The position numbers and the translations under genes were made by a program. A DNA stretch of 9,815 nt from Alphaproteobacteria bacterium (lineage in GTDB: Bacteria; Pseudomonadota; Alphaproteobacteria; UBA9219). Where the stretch lies: positions 1 to 9,815 of the forward strand of contig JAQUPC010000080.1 in assembly GCA_028716765.1 (NCBI GenBank), written 5' to 3'. The notes under the pieces were generated by a model, which was not told the origin of the DNA, did not search any database, and was given only the letters and a program-made list of their open reading frames with translations. Shown here piece by piece: positions 1 through 6,627 of the stretch (position 1 is the first letter of the stretch; each line of letters opens with the position of its first letter).

Positions 1-41
1 CCCATGACGCAGCGCGTGCAAATCTGATAAGGCTTAGACAT
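1..41 (-). CDS. wbpG: N-acetyl sugar amidotransferase, WbpG type (5' end only, cut by window edge)
   Basis: Only the first 14 codons lie in the window, reading MSKPYQICTRCVMG from an ATG at 41-39. The CTRCVM string close to the N-terminus is the hallmark opening of WbpG/PseA-type N-acetyl sugar amidotransferases, where the cysteines belong to a probable metal-binding motif. The ATG overlaps the end of the hisF-like gene by 8 bases, and a GGGAG ribosome binding site (minus strand, 51-47) sits 5 bases upstream. In known systems WbpG uses ammonia from a HisH-like glutaminase, with a HisF-like partner, to convert an acetamido group of a nucleotide sugar to an acetamidino group. The two genes just upstream encode exactly those partners, which strongly supports the call despite the tiny fragment. 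The motif, start and spacing are seen; the function is inferred from family and context. Confidence 0.8.
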   Translation of the reverse strand, partial: MSKPYQICTRCVM

Positions 42-810
42 GATGGCTCCCGGTGCCTATGCTCTCGATTTCCGAAGACTTGGGGTACGATATCAACACA
101 GCCCTGTGCTTGCCTTGATACACGAAAAAACTTCCGCCCGCCGCGGCCGAAGCGCCGCCTTCTTCTATCACTTGCCGGAAATGCTCGAAATTGCCGCCGC
201 CGCCGCACGCGATGACGGGGATATTAACGGCCCCGGCGACGCTTTGACAGAGCTTGATATCGAATCCCATGCGCATGCCGTCACAATCCACGCTGTTTAT
301 AAAAATCTCGCCCGCGCCAGCTTCCTGCGCTTTTCGTGCATAGGCGCACGGGTCTTTTTCTATAACTTTACGCTTGGCATGACTATAGACAACGTATCGT
401 CCTAGCAGATTCTTTTTACAATCGATCGATACCACAATGCTCTGGCTGCCGAATTCTTTTGCCGCCGCTTCCACAAGGGACAAATCCCCGAGAGCGGCGC
501 TGTTGAGGGTGATCTTTTCAATGCCTAACGCGAAGATTTTCCTCATTTCCTCGATGTTCGTTATGCCGCCGCCGTAGCAAAGGGGCATAAAGCATTCTTC
601 AGCCAGGTTCGAAATTACGGAAAAATCCGGGGGACGTTTTTCCTTGCTCGCCATAATGTCAAGGATGACGAGTTCATCCACTTCTTTTTCGTTAAAAATT
701 CTCACCGCGTTAAGCGGATCGCCGACATATCCGCAATCGGCAAACTTGACGCTTTTCACGAGGCCTTTGCCGCGAAGGAGCAGGACAGGGATGACGCGAG
801 GTCTGTGCAT
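34..810 (-). CDS. hisF: HisF-like acetamidino-modification protein (HisF2/AglZ type)
   Basis: A 258-residue (beta/alpha)8-barrel protein of normal HisF length. Family features visible: RVIPVLLL near the N-terminus, CYGGGI at about 79-83, LNSAA at about 102-106, VVSID ending at Asp130, SVDCDG at about 173-178 and the ACGGGG loop at about 201-206. Asp130 of the cyclase pair is kept, but the position of Asp11 (CLDV in true HisF) is Leu11. That argues against imidazole-glycerol-phosphate synthesis and for the HisF2 group that supplies ammonia to WbpG. The start is the ATG at 810-808, because alignment to HisF begins there and an AGGG site (822-819) lies 8 bases upstream. The frame stays open further upstream, to 909, but that extension overlaps hisH and does not look like HisF. 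It starts 2 bases after the hisH stop and overlaps wbpG by 8 bases, so the three are probably co-translated. Confidence 0.92.
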   Translation of the reverse strand: MHRPRVIPVLLLRGKGLVKSVKFADCGYVGDPLNAVRIFNEKEVDELVILDIMASKEKRPPDFSVISNLAEECFMPLCYGGGITNIEEMRKIFALGIEKITLNSAALGDLSLVEAAAKEFGSQSIVVSIDCKKNLLGRYVVYSHAKRKVIEKDPCAYARKAQEAGAGEIFINSVDCDGMRMGFDIKLCQSVAGAVNIPVIACGGGGNFEHFRQVIEEGGASAAAGGSFFVYQGKHRAVLISYPKSSEIESIGTGSHHV

Positions 811-812
811 GA

Positions 813-1427
813 TCAAATCCCTGCGAAATTTTGCAGGATTTTCATCCCGAAACGATTGCTTTTTTCGGGGTGAAACTGCGTTCCATAGAGGTTTCCGTGC
901 GCAAAACAAGACGTGAATTTGCCGCCATATCCGGTTTCGCCGAGAACGTCGGAAGAATCAACGCATACGACGTGATAGGAATGCACAAAATAAAAACGGT
1001 TTCCGGCCTCAAGCCCAAGGAAAAGAGGGTGATTCCGCGTTAGTGCGACCGAATTCCAGCCCATGTGAGGAATGCGCAAATCGGGATATTCAGGGCTTCG
1101 GACAAAACGCCGCGATTCGGCGTCGATGAGGCCAAGCCCGGCAAGGTTTCCTTCCTCGCTGGCGTGCCCCATAAGTTGCATGCCAAGACAAATGCCAAGA
1201 ACGGGGACGTTCCGTTGAAGCGCCGCCTGTTTGATGGCGGCATCCAGCCCCGCTTTTTGCAGGCGCTGAATAGCGGGATCGAATGAACCGACTCCCGGCA
1301 AAATAAGTTTTCCGGCCTCGGCGATAACTTCGGGATCGCCGCTCACTTGCGAAGGGCTTCCGATTTTCTTCAGCATGTTCCGCAGCGAACCGACGTTACA
1401 TACCCCGTAATCGACGATGGTGATCAT
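813..1427 (-). CDS. hisH: HisH-type glutamine amidotransferase (glutaminase subunit)
   Basis: A 204-residue class I glutamine amidotransferase that hydrolyses glutamine and channels ammonia to its HisF-like partner. The N-terminus ITIVDYG, the PGVGSFD oxyanion-strand motif (about 44-50), the nucleophile elbow GICLGMQ with Cys80, and YGTQFHPEKS with His186 and Glu188 give a complete catalytic triad. The start chosen is the ATG at 1427-1425, because a perfect AGGAGG (minus strand, 1440-1435) lies 7 bases upstream. A GTG one codon earlier (1430-1428) is only 4 bases from that site. The start overlaps the last base of the flippase stop codon, so translation is probably coupled. The partner HisF-like gene starts 2 bases downstream. 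Beside a WbpG-type gene and a diaminouronic acid pathway, its job is most likely acetamidino-sugar formation, not histidine biosynthesis; no other his genes are present. Confidence 0.93.
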   Translation of the reverse strand: MITIVDYGVCNVGSLRNMLKKIGSPSQVSGDPEVIAEAGKLILPGVGSFDPAIQRLQKAGLDAAIKQAALQRNVPVLGICLGMQLMGHASEEGNLAGLGLIDAESRRFVRSPEYPDLRIPHMGWNSVALTRNHPLFLGLEAGNRFYFVHSYHVVCVDSSDVLGETGYGGKFTSCFAHGNLYGTQFHPEKSNRFGMKILQNFAGI

Positions 1428-2791
1428 CACAAAGCCTCCTCTTTACTCGTGGGGGACTTTGCGTAGTAATAAGATAAAATAATATAAATTATATACATAA
1501 GGGAAAACCCGGCGGAGAAAAATCCGATGCTTAAATGGGGAGTCACATGCCCACGGCCCGCCGCAATAGTGATTATTCCCACGAAGAGAAGGCACAGCTG
1601 CCACACAAGATCGATATTTTGCCTTTGGGCTATAAAAAAAACGTAGCTTAACGGGCTTGCGACAAATCGTATGAGCAATAGGGGCGAAAGCAATCGGGCA
1701 TACTCACCCGCTTCCCGCCAGGTTTCTCCAAAGACCCATGCAAATAAGGGCGGTGCAAAAAGAAATAGCAGCAGGGAAGGCGGCACTGAAAGGATGGAAA
1801 GGGCAAGAAAAATCTTGCGATACAGCTTCCTGCAGCTTCCGTGGATTCTGTAATCCGAAGCTGCGCGCTCTTTAAAGACATCAAGAACAGCATTGCCTAT
1901 AAGGGCGACAGGAGCAGCGAGAACTCTTTGCGTTAAAGCATAAAACCCGACGGCTGCGGGACCAAAATAACTTCCGATAAGGAAAAGCGGTATGTAGTTG
2001 GCCAGGACATTGGACAGGCCTGCTGGCAAGGAAAGAAGAGGAAATCGCCGATATATGATGGCAACCTTCTTGATGTTCGCCGTGTTGAGGGAAACAAATT
2101 TTACGCGATCTTTTAGCCAAAGATTTTTAGCCATTACAAAGACGCCGATAATTTGCCCCAGAACCTGTCCGGCGAGCAGACCAAAAGCGCCTGCTTTAAA
2201 GAAGCCGGCAGCGACCTGTGCTATTGCCGTTGAGGCCGATTGGCTAATACGGGAAAAAGCTAAACCAGAAAATCTTAGTGAACGCACTGTCCAGATGCTT
2301 AGCACCTGAAATACCGATATAAGGACTATTCCGGGCGGTATCCAGCCCCAGAGCGATTCCATATGCTCCAAGCCGATGAGGTGCAGTATATTTCCGTCTA
2401 AAAGAAAAATTATTGTGAAGATAAGGCCGAAAACAAAAGAAGTCCCAATAGACAATACAACTATTGCCGCGGCGTCCATGTCCTCCTCTGGAAGCAAGAC
2501 GGCCGTTTCATATCGCAAGGTCGACAAAGTACCACCGATCGAAATTGCGGCCGTATAAAGTCCTAAAATTCCTATATGCTCCGGCGCAAAAAGACGGGAA
2601 AGAATGGGCGCGGCCGCAATAGGCAGCGCCTGCGCCAAAACGGATCCCGACATCAGGATCAAGACCCTTCTCAAAAAGACAGCCTCGCCTAGCAAAATCT
2701 TTCTGATGACGGTTCGAATTTTGTGTGTGACAGAAGCCATGCTGTCCACGGTCATGCTAACGCTTGTTTCTTTGTTCAGTTCAGTATCCAC
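1427..2791 (-). CDS. wzx: Wzx-type polysaccharide flippase (MOP/MATE superfamily)
   Basis: An integral membrane protein of up to 454 residues. After about 40 polar residues the chain becomes repeated hydrophobic segments, consistent with roughly 12 to 14 transmembrane helices. The first segment has the usual flippase pattern GSVLAQALPIAAAPILSRLF followed by APEHIGILGLYTA. An LRYETAVLLPEE stretch at the loop after helix 2 is typical of lipopolysaccharide biosynthesis (RfbX/Wzx-like) flippases. It would move undecaprenyl-diphosphate-linked repeat units across the inner membrane. The start is uncertain: GTG 2791 gives the longest frame, while ATGs at 2755 and 2740 are also possible, and none has a clear ribosome binding site. 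Wzx proteins usually have a short N-terminal tail, so a later start is plausible. By eye the gene is more AT-rich than wbpBDE, as is common for flippases in mosaic O-antigen clusters. Confidence 0.87.
   Translation of the reverse strand: MDTELNKETSVSMTVDSMASVTHKIRTVIRKILLGEAVFLRRVLILMSGSVLAQALPIAAAPILSRLFAPEHIGILGLYTAAISIGGTLSTLRYETAVLLPEEDMDAAAIVVLSIGTSFVFGLIFTIIFLLDGNILHLIGLEHMESLWGWIPPGIVLISVFQVLSIWTVRSLRFSGLAFSRISQSASTAIAQVAAGFFKAGAFGLLAGQVLGQIIGVFVMAKNLWLKDRVKFVSLNTANIKKVAIIYRRFPLLSLPAGLSNVLANYIPLFLIGSYFGPAAVGFYALTQRVLAAPVALIGNAVLDVFKERAASDYRIHGSCRKLYRKIFLALSILSVPPSLLLFLFAPPLFAWVFGETWREAGEYARLLSPLLLIRFVASPLSYVFFIAQRQNIDLVWQLCLLFVGIITIAAGRGHVTPHLSIGFFSAGFSLMYIIYIILSYYYAKSPTSKEEAL
1435..1440 (-). 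promoter_or_regulatory. Strong ribosome binding site of hisH, inside the wzx 3' end
   Basis: AGGAGG on the minus strand, within the last codons of the flippase gene, 7 bases before ATG 1427. It is the best Shine-Dalgarno match I saw in the window and decides the hisH start in favour of this ATG over the GTG at 1430. Confidence 0.85.
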
Positions 2792-2843
2792 TTTTCTTTT
2801 TCTGCTTTCGCCGAACCTTCGCTCCGGTCAAGTTTTTTCCTGG

Positions 2844-2870
2844 GTTTTGCAAGGCTCTTTCGAGCAAAAC
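2844..2870 (-). other. Inverted repeat / RNA hairpin between ligase and flippase genes
   Basis: A perfect 7-base inverted repeat (GTTTTGC at 2844-2850 and GCAAAAC at 2864-2870) lies in the 91-base gap between the ligase-family gene and wzx. In the minus-strand RNA an inner GCUC-GAAA-GAGC hairpin with a GNRA tetraloop can form at 2865-2854, capped on an outer GUUUU/AAAAC stem. No U-run follows on the minus strand, so it does not look like an intrinsic terminator. It could be an RNA stability or processing element, or chance. Confidence 0.4.
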
Positions 2871-2882
2871 AATCTCCATTAT

Positions 2883-4202
2883 TCAGGTATGAGGGGTTTT
2901 TCGTTCGGGCCCGTCCAGTCGTGCCAAAAGGAACCCTATCAGCAGCCAGAAAGGCGCGGCCGACCAGGGAAAGAACTGGCTTGTCATGGTCGCCAAAGGC
3001 CAGAAGCGAATGACGGCCGTTATGAATAGTCCCGTGAGCACAGGGTCTTCCAGAATTTTCCGGCGTTCCCTGTAACAACGGGCAACCCAAAGTCCGACGG
3101 CCCAGAAAAAAAGAATGAACCCAATGGCGCCCGTTTCTGCAAGCCATTCCATATAGAGATTATGGGGATGCAGAGGGCAACGCAAATGAAGTTCCCTTTC
3201 CGTCGTGGGGCCATACTCGGGATTTGAGCAAACGGCACGGAAGTTTTTAATGCCGACGCCAGTCCATGGATTGGCTTTCCATATTGCCAGCGCGGACAGA
3301 ACCGTTTGCCCATAAGCCGTTTTCCAGTAGTTGGAGATGGCGGCGGATGATTGAACTACCTGACGTTCTTCCAGTTTTGGGTTGCTGGCGCTGATCGTTG
3401 CCAACAAGCTAAATCCGAGAATAATCGACGCGACGAACACCCAGCGTGATTGGCGCGACAAAAGCGTGCCCAGGCCAAGCCCGGCCAGACACAATAGAAA
3501 GGCCATGCGCTCGCCCGAAAGATAGATAGCGACGAGCGTCCCTGTTATGACAACGACGCTTAGGCCCATCCATCGCAGCGCTTTTGGCAATGCCGCCCTG
3601 TCGATTTTTTTAAAAGGCGATGGAATCCGCGAGCAAAGGTAGAGCAATACGGGAAACGCAATCCATACAAGCGTTATTCCAATGCGCGGATTTTCGAACG
3701 GCCCGGTCAACCGTATAAGTCCCGATACAGAAGATTTAACAAAAGAACGTCCGAAAACGTCATGGCCCGAGTAATATTGCCATAAGGCATCGGCGACGAG
3801 AAAAATGACCGTAATCGTCAACGAAATCAGCAGGCGCCGCTGCGCCATCATGTCGCGCAATACCCAGTTTACGAGCGCCGCGATAAAAACCGGATAATGA
3901 AGCCAGGGTAAAACGCGTTCCACGGATCCCTGGGCGTCCACGGCAAACGCTCCGCGAACGACCATATAGGCCCACAGAACGAATAAAATAACGAACCAGT
4001 CCTTACGCAACCATTGCCAATCGCGTGCGCGGAAGCTGTGCAGCAGGAATAACCCAATGATTATTCCGATTAAGATTTCAGGCACAGCCTGTCCTGCGAT
4101 CATGGCAGGGGGGATCAAGGCCGTCAGCCACTGGGCGATTAAAAGCAAGCGATCGCCGACAGGCAGATGTAAAAGGTTACTGAATAAGGGTTTTACCTGC
4201 AC
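2883..4202 (-). CDS. O-antigen ligase/polymerase family membrane protein (WaaL or Wzy)
   Basis: A 439-residue polytopic membrane protein with about 10 to 12 hydrophobic segments. It belongs to the Wzy_C/WaaL fold family. Visible motifs are RLTGPFENP at about 164-171, SGERMAF at about 229-235, and a large periplasmic loop ending in HPHNLYMEWLAETG at about 345-358. The H-x-H-N motif there is characteristic of O-antigen ligases, which join the finished glycan to lipid A-core, though some polymerases share it. Only one such protein is present, so I cannot tell ligase from polymerase. The overall pattern recalls alphaproteobacterial 'O-antigen ligase family' proteins. The start is a GTG at 4202-4200 with GGAG (4217-4214) 11 bases upstream, a rather long spacing. 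The gene follows the acyltransferase after 129 bases and precedes wzx after 91 bases on the same strand. Confidence 0.85.
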   Translation of the reverse strand: MQVKPLFSNLLHLPVGDRLLLIAQWLTALIPPAMIAGQAVPEILIGIIIGLFLLHSFRARDWQWLRKDWFVILFVLWAYMVVRGAFAVDAQGSVERVLPWLHYPVFIAALVNWVLRDMMAQRRLLISLTITVIFLVADALWQYYSGHDVFGRSFVKSSVSGLIRLTGPFENPRIGITLVWIAFPVLLYLCSRIPSPFKKIDRAALPKALRWMGLSVVVITGTLVAIYLSGERMAFLLCLAGLGLGTLLSRQSRWVFVASIILGFSLLATISASNPKLEERQVVQSSAAISNYWKTAYGQTVLSALAIWKANPWTGVGIKNFRAVCSNPEYGPTTERELHLRCPLHPHNLYMEWLAETGAIGFILFFWAVGLWVARCYRERRKILEDPVLTGLFITAVIRFWPLATMTSQFFPWSAAPFWLLIGFLLARLDGPERKTPHT

Positions 4203-4331
4203 GGCGATTATGTCTCCAGCATAGAGGTATTGGTCGGCAATACTCCGAAGGGATTCGGTCCAGACATCCGGGGATCATTACCCCAACCCAATGGTTTCAT
4301 CCAGAAAATTGTCGTTTTTTGGTAATTACCT
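4203..4331. other. Intergenic gap between acyltransferase and ligase-family genes
   Basis: This 129-base gap holds a 10-base palindrome, GGTAATTACC (4321-4330), directly after the acyltransferase stop, and a small GGGG/CCCC stem at 4270-4284. Neither is followed by a U-run on the minus strand, so I see no terminator. A 30-codon minus-strand frame (ATG 4300 to TAA 4208) crosses most of it. It has no evident ribosome binding site and is not called as a gene. Confidence 0.4.
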
Positions 4332-6401
4332 TTAGAACCCAACAAGAACCTTTTTAGCCATAAACCTGCTTCCGTCGACGGACAGATGGTTATCGTCGGC
4401 ATAGAGCAACTTGCCGTCATCCACCAATTTGCACGTCTCTTCGGGACAAAAGGCGGACAGGGGATCAATAACGGTGAGATCTTTTGTGGATTTCAGAATC
4501 TCGCGGTAGGCTGCTTGCCTTTCCAAAACAACGGAGCGTTCGATGCCGCAATCCGACGATCGGTCCGGGCGGAACGGCCTTTCGATGCAGACGGAGGGGT
4601 CGATCCCCGTTTCCGGGTTCTCCAGAATGTAGTAAACGTTTTTCCCTGCATGACGCAAGGCGGCAACGGTATTCTGTAGCGACAAACGGAATATTTCGCT
4701 TGGCGTATTGTCCATCATAGCCGAATCGTCGGATTGTATGGGGCGGTCGCGATAGTCCTTTTCGGCTTCGCCGAAACCATTTCCGGAAATATAAACGGGA
4801 CCTCTGGTCGTAATATAAACGTCCTTTATGTCAAGTTTGCTTGTCACCAGATTCAGCATCTCTCTGATCTGGGCCGAGCATTCCTTGCGTTCCCTATCGT
4901 TGTTTCCCGTCACGGCGCCGATGAAGGGCGGGCAGCTGCTGTTGGCGAGCATGATAAGGTTTTTGCCTTTTTCTTTCATAAGTTCGCCGAGGCCCGGGAA
5001 CGTAACGTGGGCATGCGAATCTCCGATCAAAGCGGCTGTCTCGGCGCTGTCGGCTTTGCTGAACCGGCAATAAGGAAACAGAGGATTATCAATGCCAAGA
5101 TAAGCTTTGCATTCGCCGTCCTTGGGCGGCGTTCGCACAAGCTGGTCTTTGTTGTCCTGATACGACTGCATGGACGAACGGGATTCAAGGCCATCATGGG
5201 CATAGGTCACATAACTTGCCATGCCGATCAGACACATGAAGGCGCAAAGGACGAAAACTTTCGTTTTATTGCTGCAAAAATCTCCCTTACCGAAACGGAC
5301 AGGACGTTCGATTAGCAAAGTGGTAAGCGCTGCCAGCAAAACGCTCGCAGCCACGGCGGCCACGCGAATTTTCCAGCCGGGCGTCGACGATTCGACTATG
5401 CGCGCAAAAGACAAAAGGGGCCAATGCCAGAGATAGAGCGGGTAGCTTATCAGGCCGATCCAGACCAAAAATTGATGCGACAGCACTTTGCGGTTAAGCC
5501 ATGCGTGCGGTCCGGCGGAAATAATGAGATAGGCGCCCAGTACGGGGGCCAGAGCCCACCAGCCTGGAAATGCCGCGTTTTTACTTAAAAACAAGACGGC
5601 GGCCACTATGAGGATGCCGCCGGTAATCGAAAGTGTATTACGGAAAGCCGTCCGCGTTTGAGGTGATACTTTTTTGGTAAAGATCGCGGGCATTATGGCG
5701 CCGATACGCTCTGTTATACCCATAGAGGGATTGGGTTTGTAGCGCACAAGATAGGCAAGGCAGCTCCCGGTCAGCAATTCCCACAGCCGCGCACCGGGTG
5801 AATAGAAAATCTCAACAGGACGCTGAATCCTGCCGACATTTAGCAAGAATGAAACGGCGGCAATAAAGATGATGACGGCCAAAACGTTAAAACGCTTTCT
5901 CCAAACAAATGGAAGCAGAAGCGGCCAAAAGATATAAAACTGTTCCTCGACGCCAAGCGACCAAAGGTGGAGCAGGGGTTTGGTTTCTGCGGCCTTATCG
6001 AAATACCCGGCCTCGTTCCAAAACAGGAAGTTGGAGATAAATCCGGCGCCGCCCGCAATGTGTTTGCCCAATTGTTTGTATTCATCGGAAAAAAGGGCAA
6101 ACCACCCGAAGGCGTAACAAGCCGCAAGAACAAGAAGCAAGGCCGGAAAAATACGTTTGATACGGCGGGCATAAAATCCGGTGAAGCTGAATTTGCCGCT
6201 CTCCAATCCGTCAAAAATGATTCCGCTGATAAGAAAGCCCGATATTACGAAAAAGATATCGACCCCTATAAAGCCCCCCTTTACCCAGCCGGGGAAGGCG
6301 TGAAAACCGATGACGGAAAAAACAGCCAAAGCGCGCAAGCCGTCAATATCCGGACGGTACTTTGCGTGCGTGGACGGCGGCATGGAAAGGGCTGTATCCA
6401 A
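4332..6401 (-). CDS. OafA/YrhL-type membrane O-acyltransferase with C-terminal SGNH domain
   Basis: A 689-residue two-domain protein. Residues about 13-370 are an acyltransferase family 3 membrane domain with RPDIDGLRALAV followed by His34, the GVDIFFVISGFLI segment (about 46-58), RRIKRIFPALL (about 79-89) and HLWSLGVEEQFYIFWP (about 145-160). Residues about 450-689 form a periplasmic SGNH hydrolase-like domain with GDSH (460-463) and a C-terminal Asp669-x-x-His672 pair (DDNHLS), so the catalytic set looks complete. Such proteins transfer acyl groups, usually acetyl, to O-antigen or other surface sugars. The first codon of the longest frame is TTG (6401-6399), with an AGG 8 bases upstream. 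An ATG at 6383, six codons in, is a good alternative with a poorer ribosome binding site. It is the first gene of the leftward set. The acyl group and target sugar cannot be read from sequence. Confidence 0.92.
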   Translation of the reverse strand: MDTALSMPPSTHAKYRPDIDGLRALAVFSVIGFHAFPGWVKGGFIGVDIFFVISGFLISGIIFDGLESGKFSFTGFYARRIKRIFPALLLVLAACYAFGWFALFSDEYKQLGKHIAGGAGFISNFLFWNEAGYFDKAAETKPLLHLWSLGVEEQFYIFWPLLLPFVWRKRFNVLAVIIFIAAVSFLLNVGRIQRPVEIFYSPGARLWELLTGSCLAYLVRYKPNPSMGITERIGAIMPAIFTKKVSPQTRTAFRNTLSITGGILIVAAVLFLSKNAAFPGWWALAPVLGAYLIISAGPHAWLNRKVLSHQFLVWIGLISYPLYLWHWPLLSFARIVESSTPGWKIRVAAVAASVLLAALTTLLIERPVRFGKGDFCSNKTKVFVLCAFMCLIGMASYVTYAHDGLESRSSMQSYQDNKDQLVRTPPKDGECKAYLGIDNPLFPYCRFSKADSAETAALIGDSHAHVTFPGLGELMKEKGKNLIMLANSSCPPFIGAVTGNNDRERKECSAQIREMLNLVTSKLDIKDVYITTRGPVYISGNGFGEAEKDYRDRPIQSDDSAMMDNTPSEIFRLSLQNTVAALRHAGKNVYYILENPETGIDPSVCIERPFRPDRSSDCGIERSVVLERQAAYREILKSTKDLTVIDPLSAFCPEETCKLVDDGKLLYADDNHLSVDGSRFMAKKVLVGF

Positions 6402-6488
6402 GGGATTCGCCTGCGGCTAACGGCATCGAGTCGTAGTATGACGGCTTAAATATGATTTATTAATGCCTGTGGCAACCTTTGGCGCTTT

Positions 6489-6517
6489 TTGACATGGCCG
6501 TCACTAGTGCCTAGATT
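6489..6517 (+). promoter_or_regulatory. Sigma-70-like promoter for wbpB-wbpD-wbpE
   Basis: A perfect TTGACA -35 (6489-6494), a 17-base spacer and a TAGATT -10 (6512-6517, four of six consensus bases). It points towards wbpB and would start RNA near 6524, leaving a leader of about 100 bases. It is the best promoter match seen in the window. The call rests on pattern alone. Confidence 0.6.
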
Positions 6518-6617
6518 GGTTGCGCATTCCGGCCTTTTTCAATAAAAGCCATGTATCTGAAGCAAACGGCAGGCTGATCGCGGTTTTTCGCCGGCTTGCT
6601 TAAACGCAACATCTTAC

Positions 6618-6621
6618 AGGA
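6618..6621 (+). promoter_or_regulatory. Ribosome binding site of wbpB
   Basis: AGGA, 6 bases before ATG 6628. It supports this start codon. Confidence 0.65.
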
Positions 6622-6627
6622 TTTGAT

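Larger units (their letters stand above)
6402..6627. promoter_or_regulatory. Divergent intergenic region between the two gene sets
   Basis: This 226-base stretch separates the leftward acyltransferase set from the rightward wbpBDE set and must hold both promoters if each set is transcribed from here. A good rightward promoter is listed separately. For the leftward set only a weak candidate is visible on the minus strand: TTGCCA (6475-6470), a 15-base spacer and CATATT (6454-6449). A short imperfect hairpin (6531-6550, GGC-TTTT against AAAAGCC with one bulge) lies in the leader of wbpB, without a following U-run. I see no convincing operator or riboswitch. Confidence 0.6.

Noticed and set aside
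811..909. N-terminal extension of the HisF-like frame up to 909
   Set aside because: It lies inside the hisH coding region in another frame and does not resemble HisF. ATG 810 has a ribosome binding site and matches the family start.
34..1427. HisH and HisF as part of a histidine biosynthesis operon
   Set aside because: No other his genes are present, the HisF homologue lacks Asp11, a WbpG-type start overlaps it, and the surroundings are polysaccharide genes.
4321..4330. GGTAATTACC palindrome as a terminator or operator
   Set aside because: The stem is short with no loop, and on the transcribed minus strand it is followed by A residues, not a U-run. A single copy gives no support for an operator.
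4734..5315. 193-codon open frame on the plus strand, antisense to the acyltransferase
   Set aside because: It is fully covered by a convincing two-domain acyltransferase on the other strand and shows no family motif.
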